Assembly: GCA_029582165.1 (NCBI GenBank)
Contig: CM055877.1
Coordinates: 38,532,249-38,596,248, forward strand
Origin: Portulaca oleracea
Taxonomy: Eukaryota; Streptophyta; Magnoliopsida; Caryophyllales; Portulacaceae
Length of the DNA: 64,000 nt
Direction: 5' to 3'
How positions within the stretch are numbered: position 1 is the first letter of the stretch; each line of letters starts with the position of its first letter. A program made the position numbers and the translations under genes. The notes under the pieces are model-generated. The model was not told the origin of the DNA and made no database searches. It saw nothing but the letters and a program-made list of their open reading frames with translations. Of this stretch, positions 54,811 through 64,000 are shown in pieces.

Positions 54811-55248
54811 TATTTAATACAAAATTATTTTAGGTTTTAAATCTAAGTGAAGACCACAACTCAATCAGCCCACAATCCAATCTTGCATCCATGTTCCAAG
54901 CCCATGTAGTGAGAAATCTTAATTTTGCTTATAACTTAAGTCGCTACTCCCTCAATTCTCACTACTATAAACCCGCTTGCTTTTCGTCGCCCCCCTTTTT
55001 ACTATTGTCGCCCACCTTTCGCATAATATTTCCAACCCACGCCCTTGAACCTCATAACTTCACTCTCCACTATCTCTCTAGTTTATCTCTCTAAAAAACG
55101 CTCTCAACCATCGACCACCACAAACCACCCTCATACCGGGATTTAATCGACGAATTTGAGGTATGTTTCGAATTTGTATTTTGAATTTGAGGTTTTATAT
55201 TATGTAAATTTAAATTTCGGCCGAAAAGCGAAAAAATTAAAACCATTG

Positions 55249-55340
55249 GGATTTGCCGTGTGAACGCACGGCAAGCCGCCGCCGGTGCAGCGCCTAGATC
55301 CGGGATCTAGGCGCCGCACCGGCGCGCTTGCCGTATGCCG
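55249..55340. repeat. GC-rich palindrome near the left MULE end
   Basis: GCGCCTAGATCC pairs with GGATCTAGGCGC, extended by CGCCGGTGC/GCACCGGCG with one mismatch: a foldback of about 44 bp. It is flanked by TTGCCGTGTG..CACGGCAA and CTTGCCG repeats. Confidence 0.85.
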
Positions 55341-56125
55341 CGTCACCCACTTTTTTTTTAATTTTTTTTTTCGTTTTTTTGTTTTAATATTAATAAAATT
55401 AATATTAATTGTTATTATTGTTATGTTTATTAATATTGTTATTGTTATGTTTATTAATATTGTTATTGTTATTTTTATTAATATTATTATTGATAATAAT
55501 TGTTATTAATATTATTATTGTTAATAATTGTTATTAGATTATTGTTAAATAATAAATAAAAATTAAATATTATATTTATTAAAGTTAATATAGTTATTAT
55601 TAAATATGATAATTATTAATATTGTTATTATGAATATTATTGTTAATTATGTGTTAATTTGATAATTATTAGTGATTAATTGTATTATTATTATTAATAT
55701 TGTGTTATGAAAATTAGATTAATATTAATATTGTTAATATTAATATTAATGTTAAGCATGTGTTAATATGACAATTAGTAGTGTTTAATATCAGTGATAT
55801 TGATTCGTTGTTAATATTTGATGCGTTAATATTATTTAGTGATTAAGCATGTGTTAATGTTAGTGATTAATTGTCTTAGAAAAAAAATCGTAATTGTGAT
55901 GTAGGGTTAAGTTTACGGGTTAGTGTATATTCCGAATAGTTTATATGTAGTTGTGTCAGAAGGATGTTGAGTTTGGATGATTTTGGTTGTTATTTGTAAG
56001 TAAGTTGGCGTATATAGTTGGTATGGGTAATTTATTCATAATCCAACTTAATTGTCAATTTATGTACTCATAACTCCAAATGATGACATAATAGTTATGT
56101 CACATCCATTTAATAACTTAGGTAC

Positions 56126-56917
56126 TCAACAACCAGTTGATACGTAAGTGAATAGGTTATTTTGTGATGGTAGGTTAGGATAATAATTACGTAAGTTGAG
56201 AATGACATTTGGGTACGTACGTAGCAACTTCAACGAGTAAGGATGACATAAAAAAACCTGACGAAGCTCGCCATCGTCATCATAATCGACAAAAGAGACG
56301 TACCCGCCGAGTTTCGCCATGCGCAAGCATTGTCCCGCAGCCGTCCTACCATCCAATTCCTCAGTGCGCATCTTTGCCCGCTCGTTGTATACTTGCTTCA
56401 CGTTTATCGTAGAGGCGGGGAACCTAATCTTCAACGACGTTTGTATCGTCGCCGGTGTGCACCCCGTGTTGGTCATATCCCGGACATGTTCTTTCATTTC
56501 AGAGGTTAATGGATGTCCGTGACGATGCCCTTCCTCGTACACGATGAAGGCATGATTGTGCTTCCCCCGGTCACCGTCGCACACTCTAACTCGCCATTCC
56601 GTTTCGTTGCGAGTCCACGCAACAATGGCGAATTTACATTGGCACGCCTTCGTTGACGTACTCCGACGAGCCGCATCATCTAGATCGTTCAATTTGCCAC
56701 GATACTTTCCGTACCTCCAACACTTCAAATAACACCTTAACGGACTATCGGCATCTTTTCTCCTGTACGAAGCCCGTACAAACCTAAAACCGATTGCCGC
56801 AGCTACTCCATTGGCCCATTCTTGCAATGCTTCAATACTCTCGAAAACATTTTGCGTTACAAAATGGGAGGAGTAATCAATGCCGTCCCCGCCAAAGTCC
56901 TCCAAAAAAACCTTCAA
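56126..56917 (-). pseudogene. MULE transposase N-terminal fragment (FAR1/Jittery-like)
   Basis: Open for 263 codons without an ATG at the start. It contains the N-terminal DNA-binding region seen in FAR1-related and MULE transposases: FESIEALQEWANGVAAAIGF, a Cys-containing CYLKCWRYGKY..CQCKF segment, the WRVRVCDGDRGKHNH..HGHPLTSEMKEHV block and STINVKQVYNERAKMR. Homology ends at QVFLCHPYSLKLLRTYPNVI, just before the catalytic DDE domain would begin; the last ~20 residues look random. The catalytic core and SWIM zinc finger are missing, so the element cannot make active transposase. Confidence 0.85.
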
Positions 56918-57537
56918 ACAATAAAAACAATTATTAATATACTAATAATAACTGGGATACTAATTCGTAATAATAATGTTAGTAGCTTCAACATTAATAA
57001 ATAACATACAATTCTAATATTAATTATCATAATAATAATATTATAAAAAAAATAAAAAATTGTAACATAATTAACATAATAATAACAATTAACAACATTA
57101 TTTACCATAATAATATTATTTTAAATAAATAAATAACAATTTTAACAACATTTACTAATATTGTTAATAATATCAACAACACTTATAAACAACTTGTATT
57201 AATAATATTAATTAACATAATTTTAACATAATTAACATAATAATTATAATTAATAACATTAATTATATTAATAAAAATTTTATTTAAATAACAATATTAA
57301 CAATAATAATTAGCATAATTAACATAATATAATAATAATAACAACACTTCTAAACAACTTATTTATAATAATATGTTTTAACAAAATTTACATAACAATT
57401 ATAATTAACGACATTGATTACCTTAATAATATTAATATAAATAAATAAATAATATTTTTTACATAAACAATAATATTAACATTTTATAAAAATTTTATAA
57501 AAAAATTAAAACCAAAATTTTTTCGGAAAAAATCTGG

Positions 57538-57605
57538 GTGCACGATCCGCACGGCAGCGCCGCGGCGCCGCCGTGATCTGGGCGCGGCACCCGTATTTTT
57601 TCCGG
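57538..57605. repeat. GC-rich palindrome near the right MULE end
   Basis: CACGGC-GCGCCGCGGCGC-GCCGTG forms a near-perfect foldback (57551-57576). It is flanked by TTTTTTCGGAAAAAAT and TTTTTTCCGGAAAAAATT stretches. Confidence 0.8.
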
Positions 57606-57974
57606 AAAAAATTTTCCGTCTTAATTTTTTTTTAGAATTAAAATTTACAAACTAACCTCTTGTTCTTCACTTGAATTACCACCTTCTATTGACATTTTAG
57701 GTTAAATTTCAAAAACAAATCAAAATTTTAGAGAGAGTGAGAGGAGAGTGAGAGGATGTGAGTTAGAGAGAAGGTGGTTGAAATGTATTAAGGGCAAAAA
57801 CGTCTTTTGGGGGGGCGACATTAGTAAAAAGGGGGGGCGGCGTTAAGCAATACCCACTATAAATCTTCTTCTCCGTCAAACCTCTCTAGATTGAAGTTGG
57901 AAGTAATGAATAAGAGGATCAATTTCATTGAAATCTTCAAATCGCGAATGCCAACGTAAGTATAAAAATTTGGA

Positions 57975-58225
57975 CAGTGATAGTAAGTTTCCAATCCGGG
58001 TGCCCAAATCCATATCTATTCTCAGTGGATCTGGGACTGTATTTTGATTTTAGGATCAAATTTAAAATAGATTCGAGACTGGATCCTAATTTTAGGATCC
58101 ACTTAATTACTAAATGGATCCAGTTTAAAATGGATTCGAGACTGAATCCTAAAATTAGGATCCATTTAATTACTAAATGGATCCAGGACTTGATCCTTAA
58201 ATGTTATGTGGGTACTCGGTGACGC
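57975..58225. repeat. GGATCC-rich arm, right
   Basis: Five GGATCC sites in ~250 bp, with two near-identical ~60-bp units (TAGGATCCAYTTAATTACTA AATGGATCCAG type, 58096-58190) and GGGTACTC at the outer edge. Likely the other half of a foldback transposon split by the MULE. Confidence 0.65.
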
Positions 58226-58744
58226 TCACCCTTATATATATTTATGGATATAAAGGGTGAGGATATGAATATATGAATTTTAATGAGGAAATTTCTGGAA
58301 GGTTATAATTAGTTATTTTTATTTTTGAAATTATTTCACCGCATAAATTGCTAGAGTAAGTTACTATTCAACATGAGGATTGAAATATGTATATTTTGAA
58401 GAGGATATTATTGAAAAGTTATAATAGTTATTTTTATTTTTATTTTTATTTTAAAATTATTTTATGCATATTAATTAGTAGAATAAGTTATGATACAATT
58501 TTTAGAATATTAATTATTATTTTTCTTTTAGAATATATATTTTTTGATTCAAACAAGGTAATGCAATTATGTTAGAAAAAGAATATATCGTAATTATTAG
58601 ACTATTTAATAATGGTGGTAATGATCATGATGATCATGTTAATAATAATCATAAAATCAATAAATAAATAAATAATTTTGTCTTCATGATCATTTTTTAT
58701 AATACTTAAATTTTCAAGGGAGTATGATATTATTATTATTTTTA

Positions 58745-58793
<49 letters not shown>

Positions 58794-58831
58794 AAAAGTG
58801 ACTTTAATGTTATAAATTGTCAACGCTAATG
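58226..58831. other. AT-rich stretch with (ATT)n microsatellite
   Basis: No gene is seen. A (TTA/ATT)n microsatellite occupies about 58727-58793. Two ~75-bp units share GAGGATATNNATGTATATTTTGAAGAGG-type sequence (58257-58330 and 58374-58450). Confidence 0.6.
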
Positions 58832-59121
58832 TAGTGCTGGCAAAAATTCAGGTCCGGGTAAATTCGGGTCGGACAAATTCGGACAATGTCAAAATCTGGA
58901 TGAGAAATTCTTGTCCGAACTCGGTTTTTATTTCGGGTCAAACCGGGTCTGACAATTCGGACGAAGCAAAAATCGGGTTCGGACAATAGAAAAAAAAGAA
59001 ATTTTATGTCCGAATATTCGGTCAATTCGGTCAATATCCAAATTCGGACGAAAAATCTATATCCAAACCCGATTTTTCTCAGGCCGGACAATTCGGGTCG
59101 GACGAAATTTTGCCAGCGCTA
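58832..59121. mobile_element. hAT-like MITE
   Basis: 290 bp with inverted ends TAGTGCTGGCAAAAATTC and, on the complement, TAGCGCTGGCAAAATTTC. The flanks CGCTAATG (58824-58831) and CACTAATG (59122-59129) are an 8-bp target duplication with one change, as for hAT. The interior is built from short TTCGGACAATTCGGGTCGGAC-like repeats in both orientations. No coding capacity. Confidence 0.8.
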
Positions 59122-59478
59122 CACTAATGCTAACATTTAGAGTTTGGAGGGTTCTATTTTGATACAAATAAAATCGATCTTTCATTGTTTTTTAATTTTA
59201 TGCATTGCTAATTCTATTCATCCTTATAATATTTAAAATTTATTTCTTAAGTTAATAACATTTAGAAGTTATCATGTTAATTTGTGACATTATTTGACTA
59301 AAAATATGCTAGCTTCAAATATTCATACAATTAACGTTGTTTTTTTTTTCCAATCAATAACATATAATTAAAAGTATTTATGTTGGCCAAATACTATTTT
59401 CTCTTGTTTGAATTATCTTTATTTTAGATTGTTTAATTTAAGATATTTAATTTGATGATCTTAATATTGGAAAAAAAA
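59122..59478. other. No feature recognised
   Basis: AT-rich spacer between the MITE and the next TIR element. No ORF is supported. Confidence 0.6.
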
Positions 59479-60033
59479 GGAAAATTGGAATCTAATAAAC
59501 CAAACTTTATTCCATTTTGTTCTAACAAACTAAACTTAACTTTTTGTTAATGGCAAACTGTACTTAACATAATATTTTTCTTAGGTTCCTCCATCAATTT
59601 TCGATTACCAGAAAAATGACATGGATGTTTTTTTGCTGATTGAAATGAACCTAATTAAAATGAACAATGAGTTGGAAGAAAGATTCGAGCAGCTGTTGTC
59701 TGAAGTGACAAGAATGGGAAATGAATTACAGAGAATGAGGGATGGGACTCAGAACTTTGAGCGTCTGGATGAAGAAAATGTGTGACTCAGAACCAAGCTT
59801 GACAAGGAGAAAAGGAAGAGGAAGTCATCTTCATTTTCCTTTTATTTTTTGCCTATAAAACACTCCACATCAGCAAAAAAAAACCTCCATGTCATTTTTC
59901 TGGTAACCGGAAATTGGTGGTGGTTCACTAAGAAAAACATTATGTTAAGTACAGTTTGTCATTAACAAAAAGTTAAGTTTGGTTGTTAGATCAAAATGGA
60001 CATAAAGTTTGGTTTATTAGATTCCAATTTTCC
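59479..60033 (+). mobile_element. Small long-TIR element (MULE-like) carrying a gene fragment
   Basis: The left ~155 bp (GGAAAATTGGAATCTAATAA onward) is an inverted copy of the right ~155 bp ending TTAGATTCCAATTTTCC; over 90 percent of positions agree by eye. Both ends abut A-runs (59471-59478 and 60034-60042), which may hide a target duplication. Between the TIRs is about 240 bp of different character: GAA/GAG-rich with coding-like periodicity. Confidence 0.8.
59645..59850 (+). pseudogene. Captured coiled-coil gene fragment
   Basis: From ATG 59645 the frame reads MNLIKMNNELEERFEQLLSE and on through TRMGNELQRMRDGTQNFERL to a TGA at 59783-59785. It continues in frame as LRTKLDKEKRKRKSS. The heptad-rich Leu/Glu/Lys pattern is a coiled coil. 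It is flanked on both sides by transposon TIRs, as in Pack-MULEs. The donor gene is not recognised; one in-frame stop suggests decay. Confidence 0.5.
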
Positions 60034-61690
60034 AAAAAAAAAGTATAACAAGTATATCTACATATTATAAATTTAAATTTTTAATATACTTGGATGAAAA
60101 ATAGAAAAATATAGATACATTAATTTTATTATATAATATAATAAAGGTTTTTAACAATATGCGTTGTCTAATTTTATTCCAACAATAATTGCTGTTCAAC
60201 TTTGTCCCGAGCAATGCACAAATTTAAGGACAGATTCCTCATATTTCTGTAACTTTCCAATAACAGTTATTAAGAGAGTTTCTATCGATGAAATCTTAGG
60301 TGTATTATGGTATATCACAAGCCTTGAGATCGAATCCTAGGGGTAGTATATGCTACTCTCCATTGTGTGAGAAAGTGTTGTGCAACAACGTATTTGTAAG
60401 CCTGGTATTCTCCCTTCCCAATGGGTTCTTTAGCCCACTTGTCTCTGCTTAAGATAGGAGATTGAATAAATGATTCGACTTAATTTGTCTGATGTACCAT
60501 AAAACTTCATTATACATTAAAGGAATTTGCTTAATATAAAATAACTCATATAATCAATTAACCTATGCAGATTAGGTTTTAAAAACAATGGCCCCATGAT
60601 TGTCACCTTTTCTTTTTTTTTCAAACCACATTATGGAGATCGTAAATCTTTTAAAGTCATATTATCATTTAGACATAAAGACGTGTTAGAAGAGGTGGCG
60701 GTATGTTCTTGTGCATTTTCATAATGTCTCTTTTATTTGCATTTGGGGTGTGTGTGTTTTGTTTTGGGGGGGGGGGGGGGGGTTGAGGGAAAGGTTTGAC
60801 ATTTTTCTGGTTTGCTTTAGTTCTTACATGATTGCTCTGTTTCTCCATCAGACTATTACTACATGTTAGAAGCAGAGGTTCATAAATAAAGTTTGCTTCA
60901 ATCATTAACCTCAAACCCAATGTGGAGTACAATAATGACTTTTGACAAGATTCATTCATCAACTTCTTCTAAGAGCTATCATCACCTATACCTAAAAATA
61001 AAATCAACCCAATTACCTCCCTTTATCCACAGAAACTTCATTGCCTTGTAGTCCTAGCCATAATCACCTTCTAATAGACATATTTATGGTTTTAAAGCTG
61101 GGATTGTCTCATTTCTCCTAAATTAAATTAATAAAAAGTGTATGAAATAAACAACAATTGTATGTGACATAGTTAATCCTATTTCTAATCCTACACTTCC
61201 ATCAATAGATATTCTTATGCTATGTCAAACCAAACTGATATTCTATAGTTTGATACTCATTTTGAGCATGAGTTCAATAACAATAATATTGAGAGAGTTA
61301 TGCTTTTAAAACACAAAAGTGCTAACATTGTCACTCTCAAGTCTCAAATATATCCAATCAAACAAGGTCAAGTTCTTACTTTGAAGTTTGACGTAAGAAC
61401 AATCATTATACATTGTGTAATAAAGAAACTATTGTTGAGTTATATATAGCGTTTTCCTCTTCACATGCAGTACTATTATATAAAGCGATAATTATGAACA
61501 AGTGAGACTGAGAGACGGAAGTAACTATATATTCCAAATTTCCAATATAAACTAAGTTAGTACACCATCTTTTGAAACCCCCCCAAAAACAAAAACAAAA
61601 AAAGATAAAATATTCCTAGCTAGAAATGCGATGGTCCTATGAAACTCTATGTCTCCTCTGATGGACTAATAAAATAGTAGGTAGGAGCCT
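60034..61690. other. Intergenic DNA left of the ZPR-like gene
   Basis: No gene is supported. Notable items are a 17-G run (60766-60782) and a region (about 60300-60480) containing GAGATCGAATCCTAGG, weakly like a pol III B box, which could be a SINE relic. Confidence 0.5.
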
Positions 61691-61765
61691 TTCTATAAGT
61701 TGGATAAGTAAGAGATAGAGAAAGGCATAGTAGGGTTTGAAAATGATGGTGGCAAATTTGGCATC

Positions 61766-62008
61766 TTAATTGGTAGACATGGAATTAGAAGGGTTTGAGG
61801 AGGAAGAGGAAAGAGAAAGTTGGTCAGAAACAGAAGATTGTTTTCCCTTTTGGTTGTGGTGGTTGTTTGTCTTTGCAAGTCTCTGCTTCAACTCAGATAG
61901 AAGTTGCTGATTCTCTTGATTCAGCATCTGGGCTTTCTTCCTCAGCCTTTCATTCTCCTTCATTATGTAGCAGTTCTTCAAGTACAACTCTGAGTTCAAC
62001 CTTTCCAT
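61766..62008 (-). CDS. ZPR3-like: LITTLE ZIPPER (ZPR3/ZPR4-like) microprotein
   Basis: 80 codons from the ATG at 62008. The first ~46 residues, MERLNSELYLKNCYIMKENE then RLRKKAQMLNQENQQLLSEL and KQRLAK, are the LITTLE ZIPPER signature. Hydrophobic residues recur every seven (L8, I15, L22, M29, L36), forming a leucine zipper without a DNA-binding domain. Known ZPR proteins bind the zipper of HD-ZIP III transcription factors in the nucleus and block their dimerisation, acting in shoot meristem and leaf polarity control. The tail (47-80) is Asn/His then Ser-rich, as in relatives. A splice acceptor (CTTGCAG) lies 25 bases upstream, so the coding region is probably one exon after a 5' UTR intron. 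This is the only clearly intact host gene in the window. ZPR3 against ZPR4 cannot be settled here. Confidence 0.88.
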   Translation of the reverse strand: MERLNSELYLKNCYIMKENERLRKKAQMLNQENQQLLSELKQRLAKTNNHHNQKGKQSSVSDQLSLSSSSSNPSNSMSTN

Positions 62009-62905
62009 TCTCGTGCTTAACTTTCCAAACACTCTGCAAGTACCAAACAACAAAATTTCCATTATCAAACTCAAAAATCACCATCCCTAGTTGTTTCAAT
62101 TATCCCTAAAACAGTACATTCCATGCTCTAGCTAAGGTAACAAACTGGGGATCCATTTTCCATGACTCTAATTAATCTCATTCACATTTACTTATTAAGC
62201 TTCATCAAGGAAAGAACAGAGCATATTGGAGCATCTTACAATTTAAATGAATAACAGCCAATGTTGATTGAACTTGAATGTTCGAATAACGGAATTGAGA
62301 GATCAGCGTTGCCTACCTACGATGAAGTATAACATGCAACAAACATGAAGAAAGGGATCTAGGCTCTAGCTATATATGTATACTCAAAAACCAGTTAAAT
62401 TTATCTTTTAAATGAGTAAGGAGAGAAACAAAGTGTTGGTTATCTTATCCTGATTGCCAAGCAAAGAATAAGGTCGTACCCAACAGGAACAAAAAAACAT
62501 ATTTGACACACCAAACATAGATCTCAATTAAAATAATAGAATATAGAAATGGAAACATTTTTCTATTCTAATTTGCCACCAAACAGACCCCCCACCATCC
62601 CCACGAGAAACAAATAATAATATAAAAGTAGAAACCCATTAAGGTCTTCCCTGTTTCACAAGCCAAGCTACCACTTAGGATTAGTTAGAGAGAGAAAGAA
62701 GATGGATAAACACCAAACTCTATAAATTAAAACTAAGTGTTGCCAAAACAAAAGAGAGAGAGAGAGAGAGAGAGGTGGGCCTGTTCTTGGTGTTTTCAAA
62801 AAAGATCACCTTTTGGGAGAAGTTGGGAAGAAGAACAAGGAACAGAAGAGACAGAGAAGATCACAAAATGTTTCTCTGAATTGAGGGAGAGAGAAGTGAG
62901 GTGCT
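62009..62905 (-). other. 5' UTR and intron of the ZPR-like gene
   Basis: On the minus strand the acceptor TACTTGCAG ends the intron at 62034. A plausible donor AAAAG|GTGATC lies at about 62808, giving an intron of about 775 bp. Upstream exon 1 (to about 62900) is a CT-rich leader. A (CT)n microsatellite lies inside the proposed intron (62755-62774). Other donors are possible; the exon structure is inferred. Confidence 0.5.
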
Positions 62906-62926
62906 GTATGCATCAGTAAACAATGG

Positions 62927-62940
62927 CTCTAAATATATAT
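62927..62940 (-). promoter_or_regulatory. TATA box of the ZPR-like gene
   Basis: The minus strand reads CTATATATATTTAG, about 30 bases before the CT-rich leader. Confidence 0.55.
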
Positions 62941-62974
62941 AGACAGAAAGAGAAGGCACCCCCCCTGCAAATTT

Positions 62975-63652
62975 TCTTTTTTAGAAAAAAAATAAAATAA
63001 AATAAAAGCAATTGAAAGTAGAAGCCGAGGAAGAAAATCAAATTTGTTGATGGAAAAAAAGGAGGGGTTGGAGGGCGGGGGGACATGATTTTCTCCTTAC
63101 TGCCACAATAATCATGCATCTGTAACTTGTAAGCCTGGAAGTCGGCCGGTTTAAGCCCTATCATTTCTTGTTACCGTATCTCTTTATCCACTACTCGTCT
63201 TATTAAATACGTTCAACATACCAAGTGTAATCAAATACTTAATTTAATTTTAAACAATTAGATGATAAATACATATATAAATTAGGAAGAATAAACTATT
63301 AATGATATTGTGCTTATAATAAATCGGTCAAATCAATATAATTATCATTATATATGTTTGAAGATAACCGAATCCCATTAAATATTGCATGTACAATGGT
63401 TTAAGGAGTTTTGACCAATGCAATTGCAGAAAGGACCATGATAATCATCTTGACTCAAGATGGTTCTCGTTGCAGAAATAATTAATTTCACATCAACTTT
63501 TCTCGATTATTCAAAAACCCAAGTAATTATAAGTTGTTTAATTTTGACAATTATCCCAAAATATTGTCAGATTTTGCCAATCTGACTCTCAATTTCATAA
63601 CTACTTTTATATTTATATACATACATACATATATATATATATACATATATAG
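62975..63652. other. Upstream region of the ZPR-like gene
   Basis: No gene is seen. Contains a purine-rich stretch (62980-63085) and an ATAC/AT microsatellite (63619-63650). Regulatory sites cannot be assigned by eye. Confidence 0.4.
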
Positions 63653-64000
63653 AAAAATTGGATTCTAATAATCCCTACTTTCACCCATTGGACAATGGTG
63701 GACCGTACTTTCACTTTGTATTCTAGTAGTCCAAAAAAAAATAAAATTAGATTGTAATGGGATATTTTCGAGGGAATTAGATTTTGTGTTGCATTTGATT
63801 CAAAACTTAGTATAACACTTTACAATGATTTTAATGAATGTACAACGTTTCTCCCAATTTTTTTTCATTTTTTTACTATTTTTTACTATTTTTTCACTTT
63901 TATTATTTTCAAAAAATCATAATAATAATTCGGAGTCTCAAAAAAATAATTTAAAAAATGTTTTAGAAGCTACAATTCATTAACTTTCTAGGGGCATGAA
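63653..64000 (+). mobile_element. Left end of a second GAAAAATTGGATTCTAATAA-type TIR element
   Basis: AAAAATTGGATTCTAATAATCC at 63653 resembles the TIR of the element at 59479 (GGAAAATTGGAATCTAATAAACC). The right end lies beyond the window, so this is an assignment by terminus only. Confidence 0.45.

Larger units (their letters stand above)
54972..57855 (-). mobile_element. Mutator-like element (MULE), defective
   Basis: Long terminal inverted repeats: the left end (about 54972-55090) and the complement of the right end (about 57730-57855) share CGYCGCCCCCC, CTTTTTACTAWTGTCGCCC and a CT-rich tail. Flanks ACTATAAA (54964-54971 and 57856-57863) are an 8-9-bp target duplication. A transposase fragment lies on the minus strand. 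Very AT-rich, TAATATTATT-type sequence fills 55340-56100 and 56930-57500. Each end has a GC-rich palindrome inside the TIR. 2,884 bp in total. Confidence 0.85.

Noticed and set aside
60300..60480. Possible tRNA-derived SINE
   Set aside because: Only a weak B-box-like GATCGAATCC is present; no convincing A box, poly(A) or target duplication.
61795..62109. Plus-strand Ser-rich frame of 104 codons
   Set aside because: It is the antisense of the ZPR-like gene.
62737..62919. Plus-strand frame starting within an (AG)n repeat
   Set aside because: It is antisense to the proposed 5' UTR and intron of the ZPR-like gene and has no domain.

Overview
The window is plant nuclear DNA, most likely from a dicot with a repeat-rich genome. 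The evidence is plant-type LTR retrotransposons (Ty1/Copia of Sirevirus type, several Ty3/Gypsy lineages, tRNA-iMet and tRNA-Asp primer sites), MULE and hAT-like DNA transposons, and one recognisable host gene for a LITTLE ZIPPER (ZPR3/4-like) microprotein near the right end. I see no rRNA, tRNA or CRISPR feature. About 90 percent of the window is transposon-derived, and almost every transposon ORF is broken.

Layout. 1-5194: the 3' half of a minus-strand Copia/Sirevirus element (partial 3' LTR, an extra ORF in the envelope-like position, pol from the integrase core to RNase H). 5195-12800: pieces of minus-strand Tat/Ogre-like Gypsy elements (two 3' LTRs with PPTs, and two minisatellites sharing one 18-bp core), split by a 3.4-kb Tekay/Del-type solo LTR with a perfect 5-bp target duplication. 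12802-13256: a 54-bp satellite with a three-monomer higher-order period. 13253-31563: a tandem array of one Gypsy family in which 870-bp LTRs are shared by neighbours (integrase fragment, LTR, body, LTR, body, LTR, body, LTR). 31564-35379: Tat-like 3' sequence, a minus-strand LTR with its PBS, Copia-like debris and another Tat-like LTR.

35380-47093 is a non-autonomous Athila-like element that landed in that Tat-like LTR; its 5' LTR was then invaded by a Gypsy element (35474-40136) that keeps gag and protease but has no reverse transcriptase, RNase H or integrase core. 47094-47281 is the rest of the Tat-like LTR. 47282-48667 is unidentified sequence ending in a polyadenylation signal and A15. 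48668-54183 is the 3' part of a second Athila-like element (gag-protease, AT microsatellite, 3' LTR), with a Sirevirus-type solo LTR inside the LTR. 54640-58225: GGATCC-rich arms interrupted by a 2.9-kb MULE. 58832-59121: an hAT-like MITE. 59479-60033: a small long-TIR element carrying a coiled-coil gene fragment. 61766-62940: the ZPR-like gene with a CT-rich leader. 63653-64000: the edge of another TIR element.

The most unusual signal crosses families. At least six LTRs here carry small clusters of short, GC-containing hairpins just upstream of the TATA box. Within one LTR the hairpins share a sequence. Between LTRs, even homologous ones at homologous positions, the hairpin sequence is different but the pairing is kept. 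I know of no standard feature name for this.
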